A stretch of 64,000 nucleotides of DNA from Streptomyces sp. NRRL S-37. GTDB taxonomy: Bacteria; Actinomycetota; Actinomycetes; Streptomycetales; Streptomycetaceae. Shown here in pieces: positions 8,708 to 17,510 of the stretch; position 1 is the stretch's first letter, and the number at the start of each line of letters is the position of its first letter. The notes under the pieces are model-generated. The model had not been told where the DNA came from, searched no databases, and saw nothing but the letters and a program-made list of their open reading frames with translations. A program made the position numbers and the translations under genes. Location of the stretch: the NCBI RefSeq assembly GCF_000721605.1, contig NZ_JOIZ01000007.1:286377-350376 (forward strand), in the 5' to 3' direction.

Positions 8708-9142
8708 TCAACCGGTCCGCCCCGTGGTCCCGGCGTCCGGCGCGGCGGGAGTTCCGAACGTCACGGAGCCGTGCAGGTCCCGGGCCTGGAGGACGTTTCC
8801 CTGGGACCCGCCGCTGATGCTGTTGTGCACATCCCCGGACCCCGTCGGCACGGCCTTCGCCTCCTCCAGCCAGGCCGTGAGGGAACGGGCGAAATCCGAG
8901 TCGTGGGCCGCCCGGCGCCGCAACACGTCGGCGAGTGCCTGTGCCCGGTCCGTGTCCTGGGGGCTGCCTTCCAGGGCCTCCAGCTCCCGCAGTGCCGGGA
9001 CCGGTTCCCCGGAGGGCGCCTGATCGGCTCGCCGGAACGGCCGGCGCACCAGCCCGCCGAGCGCCGCCCACGCCTGCGTCCCGGCAGCACCTCCGGCACC
9101 GCTCACCAGCGCCACGAGAAGCGCCGCCGAAATCGGATCCAC
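8708..9142 (-). CDS. BELL-like effector candidate: Gly-rich hydrophobic N-terminus plus C-terminal amyloid-like motif
   Basis: A 144-residue protein. Residues 1-31 form a hydrophobic, Ala/Gly-rich segment beginning M-D-P-I-S-A-A-L-L-V, followed by an amphipathic helical region to about residue 98. Residues 107-130 hold N-S-I-S-G-G then N-V-L-Q-A-R-D-L-H-G-S-V-T-F. The last part aligns with the NLR motif V-V-Q-A-G-T-V-H-G-G-I-H-V. This layout (small predicted membrane-active domain, C-terminal amyloid motif, NLR with the same motif at its N-terminus nearby) is that described for BELL/NLR bacterial amyloid signalling pairs. GTG start with a purine-rich box about 10 nt upstream. Assignment as BELL rests on pattern, not a profile match. 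It could be a pore-forming or membrane-damaging cell-death effector. Confidence 0.7.
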   Translation of the reverse strand: MDPISAALLVALVSGAGGAAGTQAWAALGGLVRRPFRRADQAPSGEPVPALRELEALEGSPQDTDRAQALADVLRRRAAHDSDFARSLTAWLEEAKAVPTGSGDVHNSISGGSQGNVLQARDLHGSVTFGTPAAPDAGTTGRTG

Positions 9143-9361
9143 CCGATCCCACCCCCTGTCAGATCACGGACCGTACGGGATGTATAGCAGCTTGCGCACT
9201 CCCTGTCCGAAGCTTCGCGGAGGCACTCAACTGAAGTATTACGAAACGGAATTGGTGAAACGTTACGTGAGAGGAGGTGTGTGCTTCGGACGGAAGGTTC
9301 CACGCTCGCGTCCGCAGCGTGCGCCCCGGTGGTGTCCCGCGAACCCGCACACACCCACTGC

Positions 9362-10603
9362 CTATATTCCTCGCTCGTGCTCCCGCACGTAGGTGAAGCC
9401 GCGGGGCAGCTCGTGGGGCCCCGCCAGGCCCGCTCGCTTGTGATCCTCCCGGTAGGCGGCTCTCGCCTCGGGGCTCGCTTCCTTGCCCAGGTGGCCGATG
9501 CGCATGAGGTGTCCCGCCACGCGATGGGCGCTCGCGCTGTACGCGGCGCTTACGTCATCCCGGAGGTCCTCACGTTCTGCCTCCCGGAGCACCGGGGTGT
9601 AGCAGAGCAACGGAACCGGCGTGTCCCCGCGTCGCGCGGGATAGTGGAGCATGCCCGCGCGGTTGACGCTGCCCTCCTCCCACGTGAGGATTCTGCGGGA
9701 GAGGAGCCGGTCGATCGCCCCATCGATCTTGTTCGCCGGAGGCCGCTCCGACTGCGCACGCTCCATGGTGTTCCGGAGCAATGCCTCCCGCGGAAGCAGT
9801 GCCCGGCCCTTCTCGTCGAGGTACCCGAGCTCACGCAGCGCGATCAGCACGAGTTCCTCCACCCGGTCCACGCGGGCGTCAAATGCCGCGAGTTCACGGG
9901 TCATGACCTTCGGGTCGTAGGCGTAGCGGACCACGGTGCCGCCGAACACGACGGGCTTGTCGAGCGGGGTGTAGGCCAAGCGGAGTTTCCTCCAGGTGTC
10001 CCACCGCACCGACACGCGTGTCCCGGGAAGGACGAAGGGCTGCCACGTCAGTCCTGTCAGTAGCGGCGGATCACCCTCCGTCCGGAGCTTGACATCCTTC
10101 TGCTGGTCAAGGATCCCGATGCGGTTCCGCCCTCGCACAAACGTGAGATCCAGCGGTTCCTGAGGCGCTGCTCGGACGGCCATCTCGGCCGGCACGGGAC
10201 ATGTGCCGTGCAGTAGATGCTCGGCACGCACGTGGAACTTCCACTCGACCGTAAGGCCGGTGTTGACCACCGAGTGGGGCAGTCCACTGTCGAGCTCCTC
10301 GACGACGACCTGCGTGAGATCCTCCGTCCGAAGGGACGGCGGTCGGGTGTCCACGGCCGCCGACGGAGACGCGGTGGCCGCCGGAGGCCGACCGGCCTCC
10401 ACCGTCGACGCCCCGACGCGCCCATAACAACCGTTGCACAGCAAGGTGTTACCGCGTACAGCGGCAAGACGTGCGGTTTTCTTCTGTGCACACCGCGAGC
10501 AGGTGAAGGACGCGACCGCCTCCAGCCGGACGAGTTGTATGCCGCCACGTGGCGGGTAGGCCCTCACGACCTTCCTGCCGAGAAGCTCTTCGCCGACCTT
10601 CAT
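9362..10603 (-). CDS. hypothetical protein with N-terminal C2C2 zinc-finger-like motif
   Basis: A 413-residue protein. Near residues 37-58 two C-x-x-C pairs (C-S-R-C and C-N-G-C, 18 residues between) form a probable treble-clef or zinc-ribbon site, followed by a Pro/Ala-rich linker. The rest is an alpha/beta region with no domain I recognise; it has a W-x-x-F-V-L-P-G-T-R stretch and a helical C-terminus. The ATG at 10,603 follows a GGGGGTGGG box; a GTG two codons upstream is an alternative. It lies 104 nt downstream of pglW on the same strand and may be co-transcribed with it. Whether it is a BREX accessory factor cannot be told from sequence. Confidence 0.75.
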   Translation of the reverse strand: MKVGEELLGRKVVRAYPPRGGIQLVRLEAVASFTCSRCAQKKTARLAAVRGNTLLCNGCYGRVGASTVEAGRPPAATASPSAAVDTRPPSLRTEDLTQVVVEELDSGLPHSVVNTGLTVEWKFHVRAEHLLHGTCPVPAEMAVRAAPQEPLDLTFVRGRNRIGILDQQKDVKLRTEGDPPLLTGLTWQPFVLPGTRVSVRWDTWRKLRLAYTPLDKPVVFGGTVVRYAYDPKVMTRELAAFDARVDRVEELVLIALRELGYLDEKGRALLPREALLRNTMERAQSERPPANKIDGAIDRLLSRRILTWEEGSVNRAGMLHYPARRGDTPVPLLCYTPVLREAEREDLRDDVSAAYSASAHRVAGHLMRIGHLGKEASPEARAAYREDHKRAGLAGPHELPRGFTYVREHERGI

Positions 10604-10707
10604 GATCACCCACCCCCGAATGCCACTGACCGCTGCTCGATTCTCCCCCCAACCGCGACAGGCGGACTCGGGCGGCAGAACAGTCCTACCGGTGTACGCC
10701 GCTGCCG

Positions 10708-13700
10708 TCAGGCCCGTACGGCCGCGGAGCGGAGGTCCTTGAGGAACAGCCCGTCCAGCACCTCCCACTCCGTCGCCCGGTCCACCACCTCCACCGTCCG
10801 CCCGTCCAGGGTGGGCGTCGCGCGCGGGTCCTCCGTCGGCAGCAGCAGCCACAGGCCGTGCGGGGTGTCCGCCGGACGGCGGGCGGCCTGCTGGAGGCCG
10901 GCCAGCAGCTCACGGCCGCCGGCGTCCCAGTAACGGGCGATCAGACCGGCCTCGTGTAGCAGGACCACCGAGCGCGGGTTCGCCCCCTCCGCGAGGTCCA
11001 CCACCCGCTGCCGTACCCGCTCCGCCGCCAGCCGCGTGTACGAGGCGAGCGCCGCGCCCAGCGTGCCCGTCGCCGTGAACTTCGCGTCCGCCTTCAGCAG
11101 CGCCTGCCAGCGCACCGACTGCTCCTCGGCCAGCTCCCGCAGCGCGTCCAGGAACACCGCGCCGAGCGACACCGCCGCCGTGTCGTACCGGGCGGCCAGC
11201 GCGTCGGCGACGCCCGGCAGGTCCGGGCCCTTCAGCGTGAGCGCGAGGAAACCGCCGAGACGACGGGACTCCGTCAGCCGGGCGGACAGCACCTCACGCG
11301 GGTCACGGCCCTCGGCGATGCGGCCCTGGGCCGCCGCGTACAGGGAACCGGTGCTGGTCAGCACGGAGGACGACAGGGCCGGCCGGCCGGCGCGGCCCTC
11401 CTCGGCCCTCGGGAGGAAACGCCGCCGCTCCGGATCCCAGTCCAGCGGGAAACCCGCCTCGGCCAGTGCCTCGGACAGGTCGACGTACGTCGTCTCGTCC
11501 AGCACGGCCAGACCGGGGAAACGCGCCCGCACCCGGGACAGCAGGTCCTCGAGCGGAATGCCGCTCTCCGGCCGGACCCCCGCCGCGGCCTGCGAGATGC
11601 GCAGCGCCCGGGAGAGCCCCAGATCCAGCGGGAACAGCTCCAGACGCGGCGAGAACGCCACCCCGCCCGCCATCGACGCGGCCAGCTCCACCAGCCGCGT
11701 GTCGGCGAGCGGCGCCATGCCGTCCGGAGCCACGACGGCGCGCAGCTCACGCAGCACCGTGGCCCGGCCCGGCAGCGGTTCCCGGCGGGCCAGGTCGGCG
11801 GCCGTCTCACCCAGCGCCGCCGCGTAGTCGGCGAGCTCGGCGGGGGTCGGATCGTCGGAACCCGGCTGGTCCTCCAGCGCGACGACGACCCGGCCGCCAC
11901 GCCGCTGCACGGCCAGCCGCGCGGGCGCCTCGGCCGGCTCACCGGAGGCGCCCGAGGCCGGGTCGTCGTCCCGTTTGCGGATCTCCGCCTCGACCGCCGC
12001 GCGCACCACGGCCAGCGCCCTGGCCAGGGACACGGCGGGAGCACCGGCCCCCGAACCGTGCCGCGCCCGCAGCTCGGCCGCCAGCTCCTCCGCCGTGGAC
12101 ACCCGGTCCCGCTCGGCGAGGACGGCCACCACCTCGTCGCGCACCCGGCCGAGCCACGGCATCGCCGCCCACTGCTCGACGGCCACCTGCTGGTTCTGCG
12201 ACACCGTCGGCTGGCTGATACCCAGCGCCTTCGCGATCAGGCTCTGCGCCGGCCACGGCTCCAGCGCCTCACCGGCCTCCAGCACGCCGGGGAGCTGGAG
12301 CGTCGCCCGGACCACGTCCGGACGCGGCCGGGTCCGGCGCTTGCCCTCCGGCGGCGTGAGCCGGGCGGCCAGGGTGTCGACCGACTCCAGCGCCTCCTCG
12401 GGAGCGTCCGGCTCCAGGGCGACCGGCCGCTTCGGCGCGGGACGGCGGCGCAGCGCCTGCGTCCACTGGCGGTGACGGCGGTTCAGCTCCTTGCGGATCG
12501 CGTTGCCCGCGCCCCGGGCCCGGGAGATCAGGTGCGGGGGGATGTCGAGGAGCTGCTCGACCGTGTGCGCCTTCAGCCCCTCGGCGACCGACACGGCACG
12601 CGGGGACAGCCCGGCCGCCGCGAGCGGCGTCCTCAGCGTCGCGGCCTCCGCGGCCTGCTCACGGACGTCCTCCAGGTCCTCCGCGCTCAGTCCGACGGTG
12701 GCCGGAGTGGTCGCCGGATGGGCGGCGTCGGCGGCCCGGAAGACCTGCCGCCACGCCTCCTGCAACTGCCGCAACGAGTCGAAACGCTGCTCCGCGTCCC
12801 GGTGCAGGGCCCGCTCGAAGAACCCCTTCAGCCCCTCGCTGAGCGCCTGCGGGAACAGCTCGGCGGCGACGTGCGGGGCGGAATCGGCGGTCATGCGGGG
12901 GTCGCTCTGGCCGTCGCCCCACACCGGGCGCTCGCCCGACGCCATCTCGTGCAGCGTGACGGCCGCGGCGTACCACTCGGCGTGGTCGTCGTACCGGGAG
13001 CGGCCGGCCCCGCCGAGGAACGGGTCGAGGTAGCCGCGGGTGCCGGCGTGCACGTCCTGGTCCGGGGCGTCGGCCAGCGAGAAGTCGAACAGCATCAACT
13101 GCCAGGAGCCGTCACTGCGCTTGAACAGGCCCAGGTTGTCCGGCTTGACGTCCCGGTGCCGCACCCCGCGCGCCGCCAGCGCGTCCAGCGCCTGGAACAG
13201 GTCGTTGCCGAACCGCTCCAACTGGTCGTACCCCAGCGGGCCCTGGTCGCGGAGGCGCGCGCCCAGGCTCACCGGCTCCCGGTCGTCCGCGCCGCGGTAG
13301 CCGCCCGCGTACTCGATCTCCAGGACCGTGCGCCCCGCCAGCTCCCGCGGCTCGGCGAGCAGCTTCACGATCCGGCCGCCGCCCACCTCCTTGAGCGCCT
13401 TCGCCTCCGCGTACAGGCGGGCGTCCTTCTCCCGGTCCAGGGCGACCTTGAAGACGCGGAGCTCCTCCTCCTCGCCCTCCGGCAGCGGCCGGCGCACCAG
13501 CAGGGCACGGGCGGTGGCACCCGTGCCGAGGACCCGGGCCACGGTCCAGCCCTCGCCCAGCGGCTGCTCCGGCTGCACGGTCAGCGGATCGGCCGGCGGC
13601 CCCGCGGACGGCTGCGGCGCCGCCGCGTCGGCCTCCGCCGCGGCCAGCAGTTCCAGGAACTCGTCGACGGAGGCGATCCGGTCCCGTACGTCCGCGGTCG

Positions 13701-15132
13701 TCGCGCGGAAGACGAGCGCGTCCAGGGCCGACGAGACCGAGTCGGTGACCGCGTAGGGACGCAGCCCCCCGTCGCTCCGCAGCCGCTCCAGCAGCGCACT
13801 GCGCCGGTCCGCGGGCGGCCGGCCCGTGAGCAGCAGATGGGCGAGCGAGCCCAGCCCGAACACGTCGAGATCACCGGGGTCGGCGAACTCCTGGTCCGTC
13901 TCCGGCGCCAGGTACACCTGTGCCGTGTCGGCGATCAGGCCGGCGTCGAGCGGGGTGTCGCCCAGCGAACGGTGCAGCGTCGTCTCGAAGTCGCGGGCGG
14001 CGGTCTGCCAGTCGGCGATGCGCAGCACCGGTTCGCTGCCGTCCTCCCGGGCCGACACGTAGACGGAACGGGCGGCGAGCGCCCGGTGGTACAGGGAGCG
14101 GTGGTGCGCGTAACGGACCGCTTCGGCGAGCTGGCGCACCAGGTCGAGCCGCACCGCCGGGGTGAGCCGGCCGCCGTACGCGTCGAGATAGGCGTCGAGC
14201 CGCAGATCGGACTCGCGGTGCCGGAAGAGGATCGCCGGACCGCCCTGGTGCTCGCGGATCTGCGCCGCCTGCACGATGCCGCGGTGGTTGATCCCCTGGA
14301 GCACCTGGTACTCACGGCGGGCCGCGCGGTCCACCTTCGCCCGCTGCTCCGCGGAGGCGGCCTGCCCGGCCAGGTATATGCGGACCCGGCCGCTCTCCTG
14401 CACCAGCCCGTCGTCCCGCACCGCCAGCCGGTCCTCCCAGCCCGGACCGGCGTCCAGAGCGCGCGGCTGGAGCTTCCAGTCGTCGCCGAACCGCAGGTGG
14501 GCGGTGGAGTGACTGATGCCGATCCGCTGCATCAGCTGCTCGAGGCGCTGGCCGATCACCGGGGTGATGCGCCAGCTCTCCCGCTCCGGAGGGCGGCCGA
14601 GCAGGTCGTCCCAGACCTTCGGCAGTCCGCTCGCCCCGTCGTTGCGGCCGTAGACGGAGGTGCGCTGGAACTCGTCGAGGCCGCTCACCAGGCCGGGATC
14701 GTGCAGGAAGACCGCCGGCTTGATGAAGGGGACCTGCCGGGGATCCATCCCCAGCGTGCGGGCCGCCCGCTCCAGCTGCCCCTTCAGCTCCTTCGCCTTG
14801 AGGTCGGTCAGGTGCAGGGGGTTGCGCAGCGTCCGCACCCGGTCGTCGCCGTGGAACTGCCAGGTGTCGCCGTGGTTCACGACCCGGCCCGGGTGCCCCT
14901 TGAGCTCCAGGAGGTAGACCCCGCCGGGGACCGCGATCAGCACGTCGCACTCGTTGATCCGCCCGGACGCCCCGGTGAACTGGAACGTCGCCCACGCCCG
15001 GTAGGGCTCGATGCCCGGCATCAGCCCCCGGAGGTGGTCCAGCCCCTCCTGCTCCCACCGGAAGCCCGACCGCCGCGGCTGGAACCAGCGCTCACGGGGA
15101 GCGGGAGCGGCCGGTTTCGGGGCAGCGGACAC
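10708..15132 (-). CDS. pglW: BREX-2 NERD-kinase PglW
   Basis: A 1,474-residue protein with the PglW layout. A NERD nuclease-related domain covers about residues 20-150 (E-C-D-V-L-I ... L-L-E-L-K-G). A kinase-like domain at about 225-480 is degenerate: Y-H-R-A-L-A replaces the H-R-D loop. A second kinase domain at about 525-820 has G-T-G-A-T-A in the glycine loop, the catalytic H-R-D-V-K-P-D-N near residue 660, and D-F-S in place of D-F-G. A long C-terminal region (about 650 residues) has helical repeats. PglW is the protein-kinase component of Pgl/BREX-2. The GTG at 15,132 is chosen because GGAGG lies 6-7 nt upstream; a longer frame reaches 15,234 without a comparable site. pglX is 6 kb further along the same strand rather than adjacent. 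Confidence 0.9.
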   Translation of the reverse strand: MSAAPKPAAPAPRERWFQPRRSGFRWEQEGLDHLRGLMPGIEPYRAWATFQFTGASGRINECDVLIAVPGGVYLLELKGHPGRVVNHGDTWQFHGDDRVRTLRNPLHLTDLKAKELKGQLERAARTLGMDPRQVPFIKPAVFLHDPGLVSGLDEFQRTSVYGRNDGASGLPKVWDDLLGRPPERESWRITPVIGQRLEQLMQRIGISHSTAHLRFGDDWKLQPRALDAGPGWEDRLAVRDDGLVQESGRVRIYLAGQAASAEQRAKVDRAARREYQVLQGINHRGIVQAAQIREHQGGPAILFRHRESDLRLDAYLDAYGGRLTPAVRLDLVRQLAEAVRYAHHRSLYHRALAARSVYVSAREDGSEPVLRIADWQTAARDFETTLHRSLGDTPLDAGLIADTAQVYLAPETDQEFADPGDLDVFGLGSLAHLLLTGRPPADRRSALLERLRSDGGLRPYAVTDSVSSALDALVFRATTADVRDRIASVDEFLELLAAAEADAAAPQPSAGPPADPLTVQPEQPLGEGWTVARVLGTGATARALLVRRPLPEGEEEELRVFKVALDREKDARLYAEAKALKEVGGGRIVKLLAEPRELAGRTVLEIEYAGGYRGADDREPVSLGARLRDQGPLGYDQLERFGNDLFQALDALAARGVRHRDVKPDNLGLFKRSDGSWQLMLFDFSLADAPDQDVHAGTRGYLDPFLGGAGRSRYDDHAEWYAAAVTLHEMASGERPVWGDGQSDPRMTADSAPHVAAELFPQALSEGLKGFFERALHRDAEQRFDSLRQLQEAWRQVFRAADAAHPATTPATVGLSAEDLEDVREQAAEAATLRTPLAAAGLSPRAVSVAEGLKAHTVEQLLDIPPHLISRARGAGNAIRKELNRRHRQWTQALRRRPAPKRPVALEPDAPEEALESVDTLAARLTPPEGKRRTRPRPDVVRATLQLPGVLEAGEALEPWPAQSLIAKALGISQPTVSQNQQVAVEQWAAMPWLGRVRDEVVAVLAERDRVSTAEELAAELRARHGSGAGAPAVSLARALAVVRAAVEAEIRKRDDDPASGASGEPAEAPARLAVQRRGGRVVVALEDQPGSDDPTPAELADYAAALGETAADLARREPLPGRATVLRELRAVVAPDGMAPLADTRLVELAASMAGGVAFSPRLELFPLDLGLSRALRISQAAAGVRPESGIPLEDLLSRVRARFPGLAVLDETTYVDLSEALAEAGFPLDWDPERRRFLPRAEEGRAGRPALSSSVLTSTGSLYAAAQGRIAEGRDPREVLSARLTESRRLGGFLALTLKGPDLPGVADALAARYDTAAVSLGAVFLDALRELAEEQSVRWQALLKADAKFTATGTLGAALASYTRLAAERVRQRVVDLAEGANPRSVVLLHEAGLIARYWDAGGRELLAGLQQAARRPADTPHGLWLLLPTEDPRATPTLDGRTVEVVDRATEWEVLDGLFLKDLRSAAVRA

Positions 15133-15247
15133 CGAGCACCTCCGGTGGACAGCGGGCGGGAGGGCCCGTACACGCTGCGGCGTGGTGATCCCCCCTGACG
15201 ACGGATACAAAATCCTAGTCGTCCCCTCCGACACCGACGCCCGCCCC

Positions 15248-15395
15248 GGAAACGACCGGACGAGGCGGCCGGCGGCGTTGCGCGGTCAGGGCTGACGGAA
15301 CACGTCTTCGGGACGCGTACCCGCGCCATCGTCCGGGAGGGAGCACGGCGATGGCCGGAACGGCGTCGCCGGTGGAGCGAAGGGCGATCCGCCCT
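15248..15395. repeat. dispersed degenerate repeat, copy A
   Basis: About 105-150 bp clearly related to 21,667-21,793 (copy B), with the end also matching about 24,133-24,170 (copy C). On the minus strand, copies A and B both end in a frame reading R-P-E-(D/V)-V-F-R-(Q/R)-P followed by TGA, so the repeat may derive from the 3' end of a duplicated gene. It lies in the 445-nt gap between pglW and the next gene's stop. Confidence 0.55.
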
Positions 15396-15597
15396 GATGC
15401 TCCTCTTGCCCGTCAAGCGGCTCGGAGCCGGTCGCGGTAGGCGTGGGCGAGGTCGTCGTCGCGGCGGATGCCGCGTCCGAGGGCGGAGACGGTGACCGCG
15501 CCGCCGGTACCGCGGCACACGCCGGCCCGTCACCGCTCTTGCCGATGACGACCCGCTCGCCGCCGAGGCCGGCACCCCTACTTCTTCTTACTGTCAT
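15286..15597 (-). CDS. possible small protein downstream of the membrane protein gene
   Basis: A 103-codon frame whose ATG overlaps the 3' end of the upstream membrane-protein gene by 20 nt. Third positions are G/C-rich through the first half. It contains a Pro/Ser/Thr/Ala-rich low-complexity middle and ends in the repeat-borne C-terminus G-T-R-P-E-D-V-F-R-Q-P. No signal peptide or domain is recognisable. It may be a real co-translated gene or a relic formed when the repeat inserted. Low confidence. Confidence 0.3.
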   Translation of the reverse strand: MTVRRSRGAGLGGERVVIGKSGDGPACAAVPAARSPSPPSDAASAATTTSPTPTATGSEPLDGQEEHQGGSPFAPPATPFRPSPCSLPDDGAGTRPEDVFRQP

Positions 15598-16660
15598 CGA
15601 ATTCCCGTTCCGGGCCTCGCACGTTGTCCAATACGCTCATTCCCTGTTTGTCGATCAGCCGTGTGATAAGTTCTTGTCCGATCCCGAAAACGATCGCCCA
15701 CGCGGCGATCTGAGGACCGGAGTCCAGAGCCGTCAGGCCGGGCACGAACCGGCCGTGGATCAGTATGATCCCGAAAAGGGCCGACAGGGCTCCTGCGGGA
15801 AGTCGCAGGAGTATGAGCATCACGGGGATCGAATAGGGGGTGGTAGTGCCCTGGATTTTTCGAATGGCCAGGGTGCCGGCCAGGGCGGCCGCGCCGGCCC
15901 CTATCGCCTCGATGAGCAGGACGTCTGCCTCGCTGCTTTCCTTGCCCGTCGGGCAGACTTGCCCGTCCTGGGGTCTGAAACACAGAAGGGAAGCCATTTC
16001 CTCGCCGCCCTTGAAACTCCAGATGGTGAACAGTGTGGCAATGATGCTGGTGACGATGACTGCGGAAAGGAGGATGTTGCGGAAACTGCGGACTCTCGCC
16101 CTCTCTGTCTCCTCTGCCTCGTGCGCGGCCAGGAGCGTGGCCACGGCCAGCTCTTTCAGGTCCGGCCCCATTTCTTGGCCGTTGCTCGTCAAGCGGCCCT
16201 TCAGGGCCTCCAGTCTCGGATCTTTATCCCCGAGGTGCTGCTGGGCCTGAGCCAGGACGACCGTACCGGCCCACTTGAGTTCGGCATCGCTGTCGGGCAC
16301 CAACTTGAGAAGCTTGACTTCGGCCTTGTGTATGTTGGAATATGCTCGATCGATGCGTGAGCCGGTCAGTGCCGAAACCGGATTCACCCAGGTGCCGGCG
16401 GAATTTCGCGCCGCGACCAGGTGGGTTTTTATCTTTTCCGCGATCTTTTCCTCGGCGGCCGTCAGTTCGGGTTTGCTTTGACACCTCTTGTTGAGCAGTG
16501 CCTGGAGGTGGGCCACGTGCGCAGTGGTGCGCTGGGACCAGGAGGACATTCTTTTCCTCCCGGCCACGTCCTCGTCGGTGTCCGGTTCTGTATGCAGTTC
16601 CTTTTTCTGGGCGTCGGTTCGGGGAGAAAGGGAGCGAAAAAGCTTGTTTAATGGATTCAT
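15578..16660 (-). CDS. multi-pass membrane protein of unknown function, lower GC
   Basis: A 360-residue protein: a charged, helical cytoplasmic half (about residues 1-200), then about four hydrophobic segments near residues 203-223, 250-270, 282-310 and 322-340, and a basic tail ending in K-K-K. Two Cys (in L-L-C-F and V-C-P-T) lie in a short loop after the first membrane helix. No family recognised. Base composition is visibly lower in G+C than the flanking genes and rare codons are frequent, suggesting transfer. The ATG at 16,660 is the best-placed start (M-N-P-L-N-K), although its GAGG is close; a GTG at 16,696 is possible. Genes around it are NLR and Pgl components, so a defence role is conceivable but unproven. 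Confidence 0.7.
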   Translation of the reverse strand: MNPLNKLFRSLSPRTDAQKKELHTEPDTDEDVAGRKRMSSWSQRTTAHVAHLQALLNKRCQSKPELTAAEEKIAEKIKTHLVAARNSAGTWVNPVSALTGSRIDRAYSNIHKAEVKLLKLVPDSDAELKWAGTVVLAQAQQHLGDKDPRLEALKGRLTSNGQEMGPDLKELAVATLLAAHEAEETERARVRSFRNILLSAVIVTSIIATLFTIWSFKGGEEMASLLCFRPQDGQVCPTGKESSEADVLLIEAIGAGAAALAGTLAIRKIQGTTTPYSIPVMLILLRLPAGALSALFGIILIHGRFVPGLTALDSGPQIAAWAIVFGIGQELITRLIDKQGMSVLDNVRGPEREFDDSKKK

Positions 16661-16949
16661 GGCCTCATTGGAGCACCGAGAAGTGAGGAGGGCCACTGGA
16701 ATTCGCCCGTCACGGTGACACGTACCAGGGGAGCGGCGGGGAGTTTATGTGAATGCGGTCCGCCCGGGTTCGGCCGTAGGGGCGTCCTACGGTGCGAGCA
16801 CGGGTGACCGGTGGACCGATGTGCTGAGGGGGCGATCGGTCGGACACCGTCGCCCCCGCCGGTGATGTCGGCCGACTCCGCCACTGGTCCCGTCGATGAG
16901 GAAGCCGCGATTCCGCGACAGCCCGCCGCGACGCCCGTAGGATGCCGGG

Positions 16950-17243
16950 ATGCCCGAGCCGATACGGACGAGCCGCCGCACATGGGTCGCCGCGTGGGTG
17001 GTGCTGTGCGCGGCCGGCCTCGTCGCCACCGCCGGACTGAACGCCTCCACGGCACCGGGCCCGCGGCCCGAGAGGCCCGTCAGCGCCGAGTGCGCCGAGT
17101 ACGTCGCGGACATCGAGAGGCAGGTGGCCGAGGCCCGGCAGAAAGGCGAGAGAGACAGAGTGCTGGTCTTCTCCCGAGTACAGAACGGCACCGATGACGA
17201 CTGCGGCGAAGAGCTCCGCGACCGCCTCCGGGACGATCGGTGA
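16950..17243 (+). CDS. small membrane-anchored or secreted protein
   Basis: A 97-residue protein with a basic N-terminus, one hydrophobic segment (about residues 12-30) and a charged outside region with two Cys (A-E-C-A-E-Y and D-D-C-G-E) that could pair. The stop overlaps the following GTG (GTGA), so the two small genes form a coupled pair. No family recognised. It is convergent with the second NLR gene. Confidence 0.6.
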   Translation: MPEPIRTSRRTWVAAWVVLCAAGLVATAGLNASTAPGPRPERPVSAECAEYVADIERQVAEARQKGERDRVLVFSRVQNGTDDDCGEELRDRLRDDR

Positions 17244-17431
17244 GCCGCGGTAAACGGCGCGCCGTGATGGCAGCACTGACCTGCGTCGGTGCCGGGGCGA
17301 TCATCGCCGTGGGTGCCACGTCGAAATCGGCACCGGAGCCGCGGCCCGCACCGCCGCGGGTGTACTCCTCCTGCCTGGCGGCCGACACCGTGCCGGTGCC
17401 CGCGGGCGGCGACCCGTGCGAAGGCCGTTGA
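17240..17431 (+). CDS. small secreted or membrane protein, coupled to the preceding gene
   Basis: A 63-residue protein whose GTG overlaps the upstream stop by 4 nt. It has a basic start (S-R-G-K-R-R), a hydrophobic segment at about residues 8-26, then a Pro-rich tail with two Cys (S-S-C-L-A and D-P-C-E). Layout resembles the preceding protein: one N-terminal helix plus a two-Cys external tail. Function unknown; the pair probably acts at the membrane. Confidence 0.55.
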   Translation: MSRGKRRAVMAALTCVGAGAIIAVGATSKSAPEPRPAPPRVYSSCLAADTVPVPAGGDPCEGR

Positions 17432-17439
17432 GGAACGAC

Positions 17440-17476
17440 CGGGTGACCGTCCGCCGCGGGACGGCGGGGGCACCCG
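17440..17476. terminator. imperfect hairpin between convergent genes
   Basis: Two stacked stems, CGGGTG (17440-17445) with CACCCG (17471-17476) and CCGTCC (17447-17452) with GGACGG (17459-17464), in the 79-nt gap between the small secreted pair and the second NLR gene. A plausible shared terminator. Confidence 0.4.
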
Positions 17477-17510
17477 GACCCGAGCCGCTCCCCGGGACGG
17501 CGGAAGACCG

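Noticed and set aside
12058..15198. 1,046-codon plus-strand open frame
   Set aside because: Antisense to pglW, whose domains and ribosome site are clear.
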